Source: Branchipolynoe longqiensis (taxonomy: Eukaryota > Annelida > Polychaeta > Phyllodocida > Polynoidae). Taken from it: DNA of 64,000 nt. The DNA lies in the NCBI GenBank assembly GCA_030323885.1, contig CM059198.1, forward strand, positions 63,452,917 to 63,516,916. The letters are read 5' to 3'. Below are positions 42,471-52,559 of this stretch, piece after piece (the stretch's first letter is position 1; each line of letters starts with the position of its first letter). Below the pieces are notes generated by a model. That model saw nothing but the letters and a program-made list of their open reading frames with translations. It was not told the origin of the DNA and ran no database searches. A program made the translations under genes and the position numbers.

Positions 42471-42735
42471 AGAAATGGCAGGCAGGCAGAAATGGCAGCG
42501 TGGAGGAGGCTTGGAAGGCGAATGGCTGAAGGAGGCCGGCGGGCGGCCTTATAAGGGAGGGGGGTGAGCAGTGGCAGGGGAGGCGTGAATGCGCAGGCGG
42601 GGGGAGGGCGAGAGGTGAGCAGCGGGCGTCGCGCGAGGCGCGAATGCTGCGCGACAACCCCTGGGCGGGGAGGGGGGGGGAGGGTCTCTTCCTCTCCACG
42701 CATCAAACGTAATGCTTCGCATTACGACCAATGTA

Positions 42736-42812
42736 CCAACAACAAAAAAGAAAGAAAAAAGAGGGACAAATAAGTGTTCACACTTCCTGTCTACCATTCG
42801 CTATATCGCTAT
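42736..42812 (+). mobile_element. CR1-like LINE 3' end
   Basis: GGGACAAATAAGTGTTCACAC, TTCCTGTCTACC and octamers ATTCGCTAT/ATCGCTAT, matching the complement of 35902-35955. Confidence 0.7.
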
Positions 42813-42883
42813 AATGATTAGTATAATATATTTATCTCAGAAAATAGCAAAAACTCAAAAGAATCGGACTATGCAACTTTAAC
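42813..42883 (+). mobile_element. MITE-M, right part of the split copy
   Basis: AATGATTAGTATAATATATT to CGGACTATGCAACTTTAA. Completes 38677-38962. Confidence 0.75.
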
Positions 42884-42971
42884 ATAGACCTCCTCGCTCT
42901 CCTTCTCCTGCCCTGTCTCCCTTGTGTGCGTCCACTGACTACCTACTAACATACATGTGCGGCTCCCGATG

Positions 42972-43170
42972 ATCATAGGATAGGTCAAGGACTAGCTAAT
43001 TCAGTCTCAGGATAATGGGACTGATTGGGATATTATATAATGGTGGCAGGTGGCAGAATCTGCCAATGCGGCATCACTATAAAGTTGCCATGAGGATGTA
43101 TTGTCATTTGTCGGTGTATGTCCTGATATGACCTTAGCTGTTGTCAGGATGTGAAACCCCAACACACAGA
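42972..43170 (+). mobile_element. SINE-A 3' half
   Basis: CATAGGATAGGTCAAGGAC to GATGTGAAACCCCAAC. Diverged. Confidence 0.75.
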
Positions 43171-43589
43171 TCAATAAACATCAGAGTGTGCAGCTAGAAG
43201 CGAGGGGATATTTAAATTTTGAAAATTCATCTTTGTAATTGTATTGCTGGTTGCCTTATGCTAATAATGGCAAACATAATGTGGCTCTTTGATGTGACTC
43301 GGACAGGGATTTCTCGCAAAGTCACAGAGAAATGCAAAACCCTCGGACTATGCTACTTAAAACACTGAACTGCCATTGGGCTGACAAAGCTGGCATGTCT
43401 GTATGTGCACATGCGCACCACCTGAGTATGTTCTGGTTGTATGCGCATGTCTGAACTATTTGTTGATAGTGTCCACTCAGGTTTTGCATTTCCAGCTGGT
43501 CCGTGAGTTATGTGAAGGGCGGATGCACGCCTCTGCAAAAGCAGGAATGTGGGTTCGAATCCGACATTAGCCATGATTGTGTTCAGGTG
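43171..43589. other. Unassigned, with a tRNA-like scrap
   Basis: GCAGGAATGTGGGTTCGAATCC (43541-43562) looks like a B box, possibly the remnant of a SINE-B. CGGACTATGCTACTTAAA (43344) resembles a MITE-M end. Nothing else recognised. Confidence 0.4.
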
Positions 43590-43929
43590 AGTTTGTTTGT
43601 TTGTTGTTTTTCGTCCTAGCAGCATCTAAGGTCATATCAGGACGGGTATTGACTTGTTACAGGGTACATCCATGGTGACTTTATAGTGCTGCCCACATGG
43701 GAAACCAGGCCACCAACACCATGAGCTGATATCCGACTCAGTCACATTATCCTGACACTTAGCCAACCAGTCATTGCCTTATCCTAATAATGCTGAGTGC
43801 CTAGTTAGGAAGCGACAAGTAACAAGTTTTAAGTCATTGGTTTGAACACACAAACCCATGGGTTCGGATTGCCCGATTTCCCAAAATGGGAGACAGACGC
43901 TCAACTCATTTGGCCACCCCGTCTGGTCG
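43590..43929 (-). mobile_element. SINE-A full-length copy, head type 1
   Basis: (GTTT)n tail, full body, and head CTCAACTCATTTGGCCACCC. Confidence 0.9.
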
Positions 43930-44196
43930 GCTCAGGTAAGTAAGTACATGCAAGACAGGACAAGACGGCTGTGTAGGTAAGGCTTAAGCCCCATCACCTC
44001 CCTACGACAACCTCTCCCCACCCCTCCACTCCCACCACCCACACCCCACCACCACTGCTACCGAACATTTCCCATGGGAAAGGTCGTGGGATGAATCTCC
44101 TACCAAGTTAAACCGAAAATGTCCAAACATACCTGACGCGATGGCCAAATGAGTTTCGCGTCCACCTCGCGTTCTGGTAAGTCTTGCAGTTCGAAC

Positions 44197-44787
44197 ATTT
44201 TTTTTTTCTTGAAGATTTATACTGCCTATCATGGATAGTCTCCAGCCAGTTAGCAGTTCCTCGGAACAGACTCAAAGGCTTTGGGGATCATGCTTTTAGT
44301 ATTGCTGCCCTAAGACTGTGGAATGCTCTGCCAGGATATATCACAGATTATGAATCTCTTGGTGCTTTAAAAAAAGGTCTTAAGACACATTTGTTTAAAT
44401 CTGCTTTTAACTAGGTGAAATTTATTTTCTTGTATATTTGTTTGTTAATTAAAGCACTTGAGAACAGCTTGCTGGATCGGGCGCTATATAAATGTTTTAT
44501 TTATTTATTATTTATTATAAGTCTGAATAGACTTGTTTTCACCATTAGACAGTTTGTTGATAGAAAGTCCAAGCCTACACTTTTACTGACCCAAGGGATT
44601 TTTAACCTCCCACACCACAGACACGATATGAGTGCAACCGCCCATTGATGACGCTGTAAGTTATACAGCAGTGGAAATCCAAATTGGCAGAGGGGGGGGC
44701 ATGGGGAATCGAACCACCAACCTTCAGATTAGGAGTCTGACCTAGAATAAAGTCAGAATATCTAACCACTCTGCCACAGAAAACACC
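44197..44787 (-). mobile_element. SINE-C inside SINE-A, split by a LINE
   Basis: T-rich end, GAAGATTTATACTGCCTATC (to 44237), then from 44518 the rest of the body and the tRNA-like head at 44690-44780. Confidence 0.8.
44238..44517 (+). mobile_element. L2/CR1-like LINE 3' end
   Basis: The frame to the TAG at 44412-44414 reads VPRNRLKGFGDHAFSIAA, LRLWNALP and LKKGLKTHLFKSAFN, the C-terminal block typical of L2/CR1-type ORF2 proteins. The 3' UTR ends GCGCTATATAAATG followed by a TTTAT-type tail, a known L2/CR1-type ending. Only about 58 codons remain. Confidence 0.8.
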
Positions 44788-44840
44788 ACATCATGGGTTC
44801 GAACCCCAGCAGAGTCAAACCGATTACTTAAAATGTCACC

Positions 44841-45220
44841 GGTTTAATCAGCAAATGTACCCCCTCCCCCCCCCAAAAAATCACTATTCACTTTGCTTCA
44901 AATTGTGGGTGGGTTTCGAAGGCCAGTGAGATTTAGGCCAGTGGGTGTTGTGGGTGCAGTGGGGGTGGTGAGGGTGGTGGGTGTGGCATCTGGCAGTGTG
45001 TGTGTGAGATAAAACAGTTTAAATCATGAGGAGATGCTCGCGAACATCGACATTTGATCTGGGACGCCGGTAGAGGTCAGGGTGCTTCGGGCAACGGATT
45101 TGCCTGTCATGACCTTAGGGTGACCTTGAGGTCTTGACCTTGGAGGATGGATGCCAAGAAAAACAGTTCACCTACACGGTATATGTGTGTTTCACCCACA
45201 CCCACACCCACACCCACCAT
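44841..45220. other. Unassigned
   Basis: G/T-rich stretch at 44940-45005 and (CCCACA)n at 45193-45217. No gene recognised. Confidence 0.5.
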
Positions 45221-45738
45221 CACAAACTAATACAAACACATTAATCGTTTCTATTCGGTTAAAAACATCAGATTTACTGATTAGGTCACCGCGCCCGGAG
45301 AACCACCACAGCAGATATTGCAGGCCTAGTTGTTGGACTTTTACATCCTGACAACATCTAAGGTCAATTCAGGATGGGAACCGACGTGTGACAATGCGCA
45401 CTCATGGCGACTGTCCGGTGATGCCCTATTGGGAAATCAGGCCACCAGCACCATGACCCGATATCCCACTAGTCACATTATCCGGACACTGAGCCAACAA
45501 GTTCTTACCCTAGATCCTATTAATGCCGAGCGCCAAGCTAGGAAGTGACATCTATTGATTTTATAAGTCATTGGTTTGACTCAACTGTGAACCAAACTCC
45601 CGACCTTCTGCACGCGAGGCCCGCGCTCTACCGATTCGGGCACTGCGCCAGCTGGCAACGATAGGTATATATTTTTCTTTTGTAAATTTCATACTTTTAA
45701 CCGAATAGGAAGGATTAATGTGTTTGTATTAGTTTGTG
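45221..45738. repeat. 44-bp inverted repeat around a SINE-A
   Basis: Arms 45221-45264 and 45695-45738 (CACAAACTAATACAAACACA..GGTTAAAA and complement) match at about 42 of 44 positions. The 430-bp spacer holds a SINE-A. Confidence 0.75.
45330..45656 (-). mobile_element. SINE-A full-length copy, head type 2
   Basis: Tail, body and head (GCACGCGAGGCCCGCGC, CGATTCGGGCACTGCG). Confidence 0.85.
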
Positions 45739-45759
45739 TTGGTGACAGACACCAAAGGC

Positions 45760-46055
45760 TAAGGGAGCAAACGCTAAAGAGAAAACCATGTCACTGTGGC
45801 AGCATTAAGGGCGGTTGATGTATGGAACTCCCAACATCTTCCGACCAGCCACTCCTGGGACAAATAGTTTTGCGCCTGTCTGGACATGTTCTTGCCAGTG
45901 TGAACTTGTCGCTGGTAACTTGCAAAAGCCAGCAGCACTTCAAAACTTTTGCAGGCAGCTTTCATGAAATGTACAACAGCTGCGAGCGGCAGTCAAGTAA
46001 TGAAAGCAGGCTTTGTCCTATCGCGACCGACAGCATGATGATGATGATGATGATG
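45760..46055 (+). mobile_element. Repeat E, sense orientation
   Basis: GGCTAAGGGAGCAAACGC to CGACCGACAGC and (ATG)7 tail at 46035-46054. This orientation shows the tail as a 3' end. Confidence 0.7.
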
Positions 46056-46099
46056 GTGGGTGTGGGTGGGGGGACGGGTCGGCGGTGAGTGGTGAGGCC

Positions 46100-47955
46100 A
46101 GTGTACACGAGTTCACGAGCGGCAGTGTCGACATAGCAGTGAGATATCTTTGGTAGGAGGGATCAGCTGGGGTAGTAAACACAGTGTGGACATAGCAGTG
46201 AGATATGTTTGGTAGGAGGGATCAGCTGGGGGAGTGAACACAGTGTGGACATAGCAGCTGAGATATGTTTGGTAGGAGGTGTCAGCTGGGGTAGTGAACA
46301 CAGTGTGGACATAGCAGTGATGTTTGGTAGGAGGTGTCAGCTGGAGTAGTGAACACAGTGTGGACATAGCAGCTGAGATATGTTTGGTAGGAGGGATCAG
46401 CTTGGGTAGTGAACACAGCATGGACATAGCAGCTGAGATATGTTTGGTAGGAGGTGTCAGCTGGGGTAGTGAACACAGTGTGGACATAGCAGTGAGATAT
46501 GTTTGGTAGGAGGGATCAGCTGGAGTAGTGAACACAGTGTGGACATAGCAGCTGAGATATGTTTGGTAGGAGGGATCAGCTGGAGTAGTGAACACAGTGT
46601 GGACATCACAGCTGAGATATGTTTGGTAGGAGGTGTCAGCTGGGGTAGTGAACACAGTGTGGACATAGCAGCTGAGATATGTTTGGTAGGAGGGATCAGC
46701 TGGGGTAGTGAACACAGTGTGGACATAGCAGCTGAGATATGTTTGGTAGGAGAGGTCAGCTGGGGTAGTGAACACAGTGTGGACATAGCAGCTGAGATAT
46801 GTTTGGTAGGAGGGATCAGCTGGGGTAGTGAACACAGTGTGGACATAGCAGCTGAGATATGTTTGGTAGGAGGTGTCAGCTGGGGTAGTGAACACAGTGT
46901 GGACATAGCAGTGATGTTTGGTAGGAGGTGTCAGCTGGAGTAGTGAACACAGTGTGGACATAGCAGCTGAGATATGTTTGGTAGGAGGGGTCAGCTGGGG
47001 TAGTGAACACAGTGTGGACATAGCAGCTGAGATATGTTTGGTAGGAGGGGTCAGCTGGGGTAGTGAACACAGTGTGGACATAGCAGCTGAGATATGTTTG
47101 GTAGGAGGGATCAGCTGGGGTAGTGAACACAGTGTAGACATAGCAGCTGAGATATGTTTGGTAGGAGGGATCAGCTGGGGTAGTGAACACAGTGTGGACA
47201 TAGCAGCTGAGATATGTTTGGTAGGAGGGATCAGCTGGGGTAGTGAACACAGTGTGGACATAGCAGCTGAGATATGTTTGGTAGGAGGGGTCAGCTGGGG
47301 TAGTGAACACAGTGTGGACATAGCAGCTGAGATATGTTTGGTAGGAGGGATCAGCTGGGGTAGTGAACACAGTGTGGACATAGCAGCTGAGATATGTTTG
47401 GTAGGAGGGGTCAGCTGGGGTAGTGAACACAGTGTGGACATAACAGCTGAGATATGTTTGGTAGGAGGGATCAGCTGGGGTAGTGAACACAGTGTGGACA
47501 TAGCAGCTGAGATATGTTTGGTAGGAGGGGTCAGCTGGGGTAGTGAACACAGTGTGGACATAGCAGCTGAGATATGTTTGGTAGGAGGGATCAGCTGGAG
47601 TAGTGAACACAGTGTGGACATAGCAGCTGAGATATGTTTGGTAGGAGGGGTCAGCTGGGGTAGTGAACACAGTGTGGACATAACAGCCGAGATATGTTTG
47701 GTAGGAGGGATCAGCTGGAGTAGTGAACACAGTGTGGACATAGCAGCTGAGATATGTTTGGTAGGAGGGGTCAGCTGGGGTAGTGAACACAGTGAAGACA
47801 TAGCAGTGAGATATGTTTGGTAGGAGGGATCAGCTGGGGTAGTGAACACAGTTTGGACATAGCAGCTGAGATATGCTTGGTAGGAGGGATCAGCTGGAGT
47901 AGTGAACACGGTGTAGACATAGGAGCTGAGTTATGTTTGGTAGGAGGGGTCAGCC
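46100..47955. repeat. 60-bp satellite array
   Basis: About 30 units containing CTGAGATATGTTTGGTAGGA, a variable GGGATC/GGGGTC/GGTGTC, AGCTGGGGTAGTGAACACAG and TGTGGACATAGCAG. A 60-bp unit keeps frames open, so both strands show false proteins of up to 598 codons. Short units lacking part of CTGAGATA occur near 46310 and 46910. Confidence 0.95.
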
Positions 47956-47997
47956 AGTTGGATATCGCCAGTTGGATATCGATATATATATGGCTTT

Positions 47998-48350
47998 TGT
48001 GGTTGTTTGGCTGTTGTGGGGCTTTACATTCTAGTCGCATCTAAGGTAATATCAGGATGGAGACTGACTTGTGACTGTGCGCACTCATGGCGACTTTATA
48101 GTACTGCCCACTGGGAAATCAGCCAGCCAGCACCATGACCCGATATCCTGTCTCAGTCAGATTATCCTTACACTGAGTCAACCAAACACATCCTTGCTCT
48201 ATCCTATTCATTCCGAGCGCCAGGTTAGGAAGCAACAAGTGTCAGTATAAATTGTATTATAAGTCATTGGTTTGACTCGACCGGGAACCAAATTTCCGAT
48301 CTCCCACACGCGAGGCCCGGCGCTCTACCGATTCAGCCACCGTGCCCGGT
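47998..48350 (-). mobile_element. SINE-A full-length copy, head type 2
   Basis: Inserted at the right margin of the 60-bp array. The array-flank sequence TACGAGTTCAGGAGCG..GTGTGGACATAGCAGCTGA continues after it at 48359. Confidence 0.85.
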
Positions 48351-48402
48351 TCAGTGCGTACGAGTTCAGGAGCGACAGTGTGGACATAGCAGCTGAACCC
48401 CG

Positions 48403-48462
48403 TTTGGTTGGTTAGTTGGTTGTTGGAGTTTTACATCCTGGTAACATCTGAGGTCATGTTAT
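48403..48462 (-). mobile_element. SINE-A tail fragment
   Basis: GTTTGGTTGGTTAGTTGGTTG, TTTTACATCCTGG and TCTGAGGTCATG. Inserted in array-margin sequence. Confidence 0.7.
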
Positions 48463-48535
48463 GAGGGACTCAGTTGGTGTAGTGAACCCGTCAGACTGCA
48501 CTCCAGTTGGCTATCGAGATAGATGGCTCTTCTAC

Positions 48536-48805
48536 TTGTTGGTTAGGGCGGCTTATATCCTAATAGCATTTAAGGACATATCAGGATGGGTACTGACTTG
48601 TGACAGTGCACATTCACGGTGATTTTATAGTGCTGCCTTACTGGTAGACTAGATGTCCAGCACCATGACCCGTTATTCCCCTTCCGCACATTATCCTGAT
48701 ATCGAACAAACTAGTCCTTGGTGCATCCTAGTAACGCCGATTGCCAGGCTAGGTAGTGACAAGTATCAATGATGAAAGTCATTGGTTTAGCTCGCTATGG
48801 GGTTG
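48536..48805 (-). mobile_element. SINE-A copy, headless
   Basis: TTGTTGGTTAGGGCGGC to GTCATTGGTTTAGCTCGC. SINE-C follows immediately. Confidence 0.8.
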
Positions 48806-48806
48806 G

Positions 48807-49113
48807 TGTTCTCTGTGGCGGAGTGGTTAGAGTGTCTGACTTTTTTCTAGGTTGGACTCCTAATCTGAATTTCAGTGGTTCGATTCCCCATGCCCCCACC
48901 TCTGCCAATTTGGATTTCCACCACTGGGTATAACTTACAACGTCATCAAAGGCCAGTTGCTCTCATACCATGTCTATGTTGTGTGGGAGGTTAAAAATCT
49001 CTTGGGTCGGTAAAAGTGTAGGCTCGGACTTTCTATTGACAAATTGACTAATGGTGAAAACAAGTCTATTCAGACTTATCCGTGATAGGCAATATAAATC
49101 TTCAAGAAAAAAA
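48807..49113 (+). mobile_element. SINE-C full copy
   Basis: GTGGCGGAGTGGTTAGAGTG head, GGTTCGATTCCCC, body, CTATTCAGACTTATCC and CAAGAAAAAAAAACC tail. Confidence 0.85.
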
Positions 49114-49293
49114 AACCACTGACCGGTGACCCTCTGGGAAAGCCAGCCAGCGTTCTTACCAATCTGACCGTTGCATCCAGTGCATGTGGCATTTGTAGAA
49201 TGGTGGCTACCTCAACAGTATACTAAGAAATGGGCATAGACCTTTGCTCTGGAGGTTCTGCAATGACCTACTACCGACAAGGTGCATACGACT

Positions 49294-49380
49294 TGAGAGT
49301 TACATAGGCCGATCGTTTTAACTTTCCATTATTTGATGAGATAAAATATATTTGGATAATTAGTCTAAAATCCCCCTTTA
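49294..49380 (-). mobile_element. MITE-M, degenerate end
   Basis: GAGTTACATAGGCCGATCG and ATTTGATGAGATAAAATATATT. Weak. Confidence 0.5.
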
Positions 49381-49382
49381 AA

Positions 49383-49545
49383 TTTTTTTTTTTTTATTGA
49401 GGCTGTATTTATTCTGTCCATAGCATATAAGCCCGGGTACCCAAGCTTGTTTTCAATGATGGCCAGTTGTAGTGTTGGTGTTATCTTACCACACAGTGGC
49501 TGCTGATAAGGTATTTGATTGCCTGCATTTCAGTAGCCATTTTAA
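49383..49545 (-). mobile_element. Repeat H, copy 2
   Basis: T run followed by ATTGAGGCTGTATTTATTCTG to GATTGCCTGCATTTCAG. Partner of 23800-23969. Confidence 0.65.
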
Positions 49546-49587
49546 CCAGTGATTAGAAACATGCCAGCAGGCTGCCCTTACCTATTG

Positions 49588-49652
49588 TACCCCCGTCCTG
49601 ATATGACCTTAGATGTTGCTAGGACGTAAAACAACAACAAACAAAACAAACC
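49588..49652 (+). mobile_element. SINE-A tail fragment
   Basis: CCCCGTCCTGATATGACC to AACAACAACAAACAAAAC. Confidence 0.75.
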
Positions 49653-49989
49653 TATTGTATGTACCGTCAATTCGATCGTGGACTATAAACAGGGCAGCAG
49701 TGACTTGGTAATTTATTAATCTTTATTTTAATTAATGTTATTTTAATTATATTTATGGATTGGCGTTCACAGTGTTTTGCACCTGACCTCTTCAATTGCA
49801 ATCTACATACTTTGCTTTTCTTCGAAGTAGGTTCGAATGTAAATAGTTAAATTTGAATTTTTTTAGGTGAAACTATGCCAAATAACTTACAGTAATGTTG
49901 ACTGTCGACATCGATTACTCATTTATTATATATGGTAGCGGGCTAGGGCAGGCTAAACTGCAATACTTGTTTAAAGTTGCAGATTTCAG
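49653..49989. other. Unassigned, with a MITE-K end
   Basis: MITE-K right end at 49753-49795 (GGATTGGCGTTCAC, GTTTTGCACCTGAC). Otherwise nothing recognised. Confidence 0.5.
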
Positions 49990-50460
49990 GTGCATGAATG
50001 TATTTATGTAGTTGCTGGTGACTCTTTACTTATAGCCTATAGTCATTGTGTATTAGATAGATAGTGTGAGAGGGGCACTACTGTTAGTGTGGAAGGAGCT
50101 CAAGAGCTATACTCACTACCCCCTCCCCCCAACTGTTAGTCACGGATCACCACACACACACACACACAGCAAGGCAGGTGCAGGCCAAGCAGCCACAAGG
50201 CATGGTGGTGGTGGGTAGTAGCCATGGTGACACAAGAATGCTTACTGTTCATTGGTGGACCTAGAAATGCTTGTTGTTGATTGGAGATAATGGTCAGGTG
50301 GTATGCATATCAAATCCATGTACCACTATATAATAATAAACCTGAGGGTACAAGCTCTCACTCTTCTTTCACTCTTTATACTCTTCCTTTGTCTCCTTGC
50401 CTGTATTGATTTCCTATTAGCCTGCCTACACAACTACAGCTGCCAGACGACGACTTTACA
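49990..50460 (+). mobile_element. LTR-G copy 5
   Basis: GTCATTGTGTATTAGATAG to GCCAGACGACGACTTTACA. It has ATATAATAATAAACCTGAGG, a CT-rich stretch and TTGCCTGTATTGATTTCC near the end. The left terminus is missing. Confidence 0.6.
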
Positions 50461-50541
50461 ATACGCTACATATATAGAGATTACTATTAAACTGATTGCA
50501 TATCCACGTTTATATTATATCATCCATACATTAGAATGATC

Positions 50542-50588
50542 CTTAGATGTTACCAGGGCGTCAAACTCCAAGAAACAACCAAACAACA
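50542..50588 (+). mobile_element. SINE-A tail fragment
   Basis: CTTAGATGTTACCAGGGCG and CAAGAAACAACCAAAC. Confidence 0.55.
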
Positions 50589-50670
50589 ATTTCCTGTCCC
50601 ACAATTACATCTATTGTGTTGTATGCTTAAGGGAAGAATCGCCATATAGAATACAGAGTAAATTGGATAT

Positions 50671-50987
50671 ACTGTATATGTCCCAATAGACCTGCACTGC
50701 GCGAGTGCAGACACATGGATGCGCGTCTCTTCAAAGTTAAAGAATTTCATAGATTTGTTTTTGCCGTGCCTCTGAAATAAAGTGGGGTTGACTTATTTTC
50801 TGTGCTTTCAGTCTGAATATGATCGTAAATTTCGATTTGTTTTTATTGTGCCTCTGAAATAAAGTGGGATAGTCTTATTTTATGTGCATTCAGTCTGAAT
50901 ATGATCATAAATTTGTGTGTGCTTTAAATCTTGAAATGGTGGGTGTGCTTCCATTGGGTAGCATGCTTCTATTGGGACATATACGGT
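50671..50987. mobile_element. 317-bp MITE with 20-bp inverted ends
   Basis: ACTGTATATGTCCCAATAGA at 50671-50690 faces TCTATTGGGACATATACGGT at 50968-50987 (one mismatch). Inside is an 82-bp direct duplication (GATTTGTTTTTRYYGTGCCTC at 50752 and 50834). No coding capacity. Confidence 0.75.
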
Positions 50988-51764
50988 AAATAGGGTTTAC
51001 AAAGCTACACCACATACAGAGTACACATTCAGTGATGACGGTTCTGGATCAAAGAATTTCGCCTACACAGCGCAAGACTTAGAAAGTGACGGGAATCTTG
51101 ATCTAAACTTTTAATTAGACTAAATCGCACGCCGAGCTAATGGCCTAGCTGAGTAAATTTCAATTAGCTTTGAGCAGCTCGGAGCAGCTCTGTTCTGCCA
51201 CTGAGGAATCACTCAATTGATTTTGTTATAAATCGCAAAAATTAAATCATATGTATAATCTAAAAGGAGAGAACAATAATAATCTAGTAAAACATAACTT
51301 TCTTGTATGAGGAATCTCATTGATTGCATATATGTGATGCATAACGTCTTATGCCAGTATAAAATTGGGCTACGGAAAAGGAGAGAGACAAGGAGGTGAT
51401 GGGTAGGACACTTTATTTGCGTCATGGCTAAGCATAATACAGGCTTACTGGTAAAGATTTTGAAAGCAGGACACAGAGTGACTGCCCGGAACGTGCAATG
51501 GCCGGAAACGCCCGGTGGAGGCGCTGGCGTAGGCAAAGACCGGGGCAAATACGGGCAAGTCAGTGATTGGACAATAATCAGTAGAGAATAATCGTAATAA
51601 TAATATCGATAATCATGACAAGAGCTCCACCCCTTTTATATACGCATAATAGATTATACTCTCTATAAAAATAGAAAGGGAATTGTTTCCATTATATATA
51701 TTAATTACTATATATTATCATTATTACCATTGTTATACTCCGTAAGACTCCACACTTAACCGGT
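50988..51764. other. Unassigned
   Basis: No gene recognised. The 111-codon minus frame (51213-51548) has no familiar motif and uneven composition. AT-rich sequence at 51590-51740 resembles the AT-rich part of repeat I. Confidence 0.4.
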
Positions 51765-51860
51765 GGCGCCACCTGCGGCCCACCTCTCCTCCAATGGGTG
51801 TCGACAAGTGTCAGTCGCACCGGAGGATTTTTACACACACATATATATATATATACAGTA
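51765..51860 (+). repeat. Repeat I fragment and (TA)n
   Basis: CGGTGGCGCCACCTGCGGCC, GTGTCAGTCGCACCGGAGGAT and then ATATATATATAC. Confidence 0.6.
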
Positions 51861-52066
51861 AAATTGTGCTATCTGATGAGTTTCAGTCGGCGGTGATTTT
51901 GTGTTGGTGGGAGGTGGTGTGCAAACTGATGGGACACCAGTGCTGTTTAAACAGGCGTACACACAGGGGGCGCTGGCTCATCCGGGTTCTGGGACAGCTG
52001 AGACGCTGAGCCACTTCCGGCTGGGGGAGGACAAACTTCCTGTCCAGCCGGATGTTTTCGTTGAGA

Positions 52067-52425
52067 TTAAAGCTGCATAGTCCGATGGAAACATCAAATT
52101 TTCAAAACCAAAACAATTATCAGGATCTGATTCTACATATCGAAATTAGATACTGATGCACTTATCAAACATTTGTGGTCACATAGAAGGGAATAATACT
52201 GAGGCAATTTAATAGAACCGGTTACTGCAGAAACCTAGGGTGTCTGAGTTTTGGCGTGGTTGCCAAAATTAATTTCCCATGTTAACACTTTAAATATCTT
52301 GAAAGTTAGCCATTTAAAATAAAAACTACTTCAAAAGTAAAGTAAGGTATATCATAATGATCAACCTAACGTATATATCTCCGAAAATGACAGAAACTCA
52401 AAACCATCAAACTATGCAACTTTAA
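52067..52425 (+). mobile_element. MITE-M full-length, plus strand
   Basis: 359 bp from TTAAAGCTGCATAGTCCGATGG to CCATCAAACTATGCAACTTTAA. Inside the TTAA at each end the inverted repeat AGYTGCATAGT.. is about 18 bp. A TTAA target is known for piggyBac and Kolobok superfamilies. The element has no transposase, so assignment between them is open. Confidence 0.85.
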
Positions 52426-52559
52426 ATGCTGTGTCATTCTCAGTGAAGTCTGCAGTACACATTGGGTGAATTTAAATTGATTGTTATAAAAAAGAGTTGT
52501 TGGTTAGTATGCTTGAAATTGCGTTCATGACATTATAATGATGTTGTTTACATGAGGTT

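Larger units (their letters stand above)
39259..42735 (-). mobile_element. LTR-L tandem array, 532-bp unit
   Basis: TGCGCGAAAAGGAAGACACG occurs at 39261, 39793 and 40325, an exact 532-bp period. Units 1 and 2 are almost identical. Read on the minus strand, each unit starts near a 19-bp hairpin (39769-39787), has CTTATAAGGCCGCC, a CT-rich leader and AATAAACGCC, so it looks like a promoter-to-polyA module or LTR. Unit 3 (40323-42735) has about 1.9 kb of satellite and GC-rich DNA in place of a 40-50 bp segment of the other units. Confidence 0.65.
44132..44840 (+). mobile_element. SINE-A head, split by SINE-C
   Basis: ACCTGACGCGATGGCCAAATG to GCAGTTCGAAC (44196), resumed at about 44788 with TGGGTTCGAACCCCAGC and GAGTCAAACCGATTACTT. 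The rest of the body is missing. Confidence 0.7.

Noticed and set aside
41255..42706. Pro/Arg/Ala-rich proteins of 326-483 codons on the minus strand
   Set aside because: Three phases are open at once in GC-rich tandem DNA, and the frames run into the GACCTAGGTGATG satellite.
46113..47909. 598-codon repetitive protein (20-residue repeats)
   Set aside because: A 60-bp satellite keeps both strands open. The frame shifts phase at the short units and no promoter or splice signal is evident.
51213..51548. 111-codon minus-strand gene
   Set aside because: No domain, no homologue recognised, and AT-rich flanks. Length is within chance expectation.
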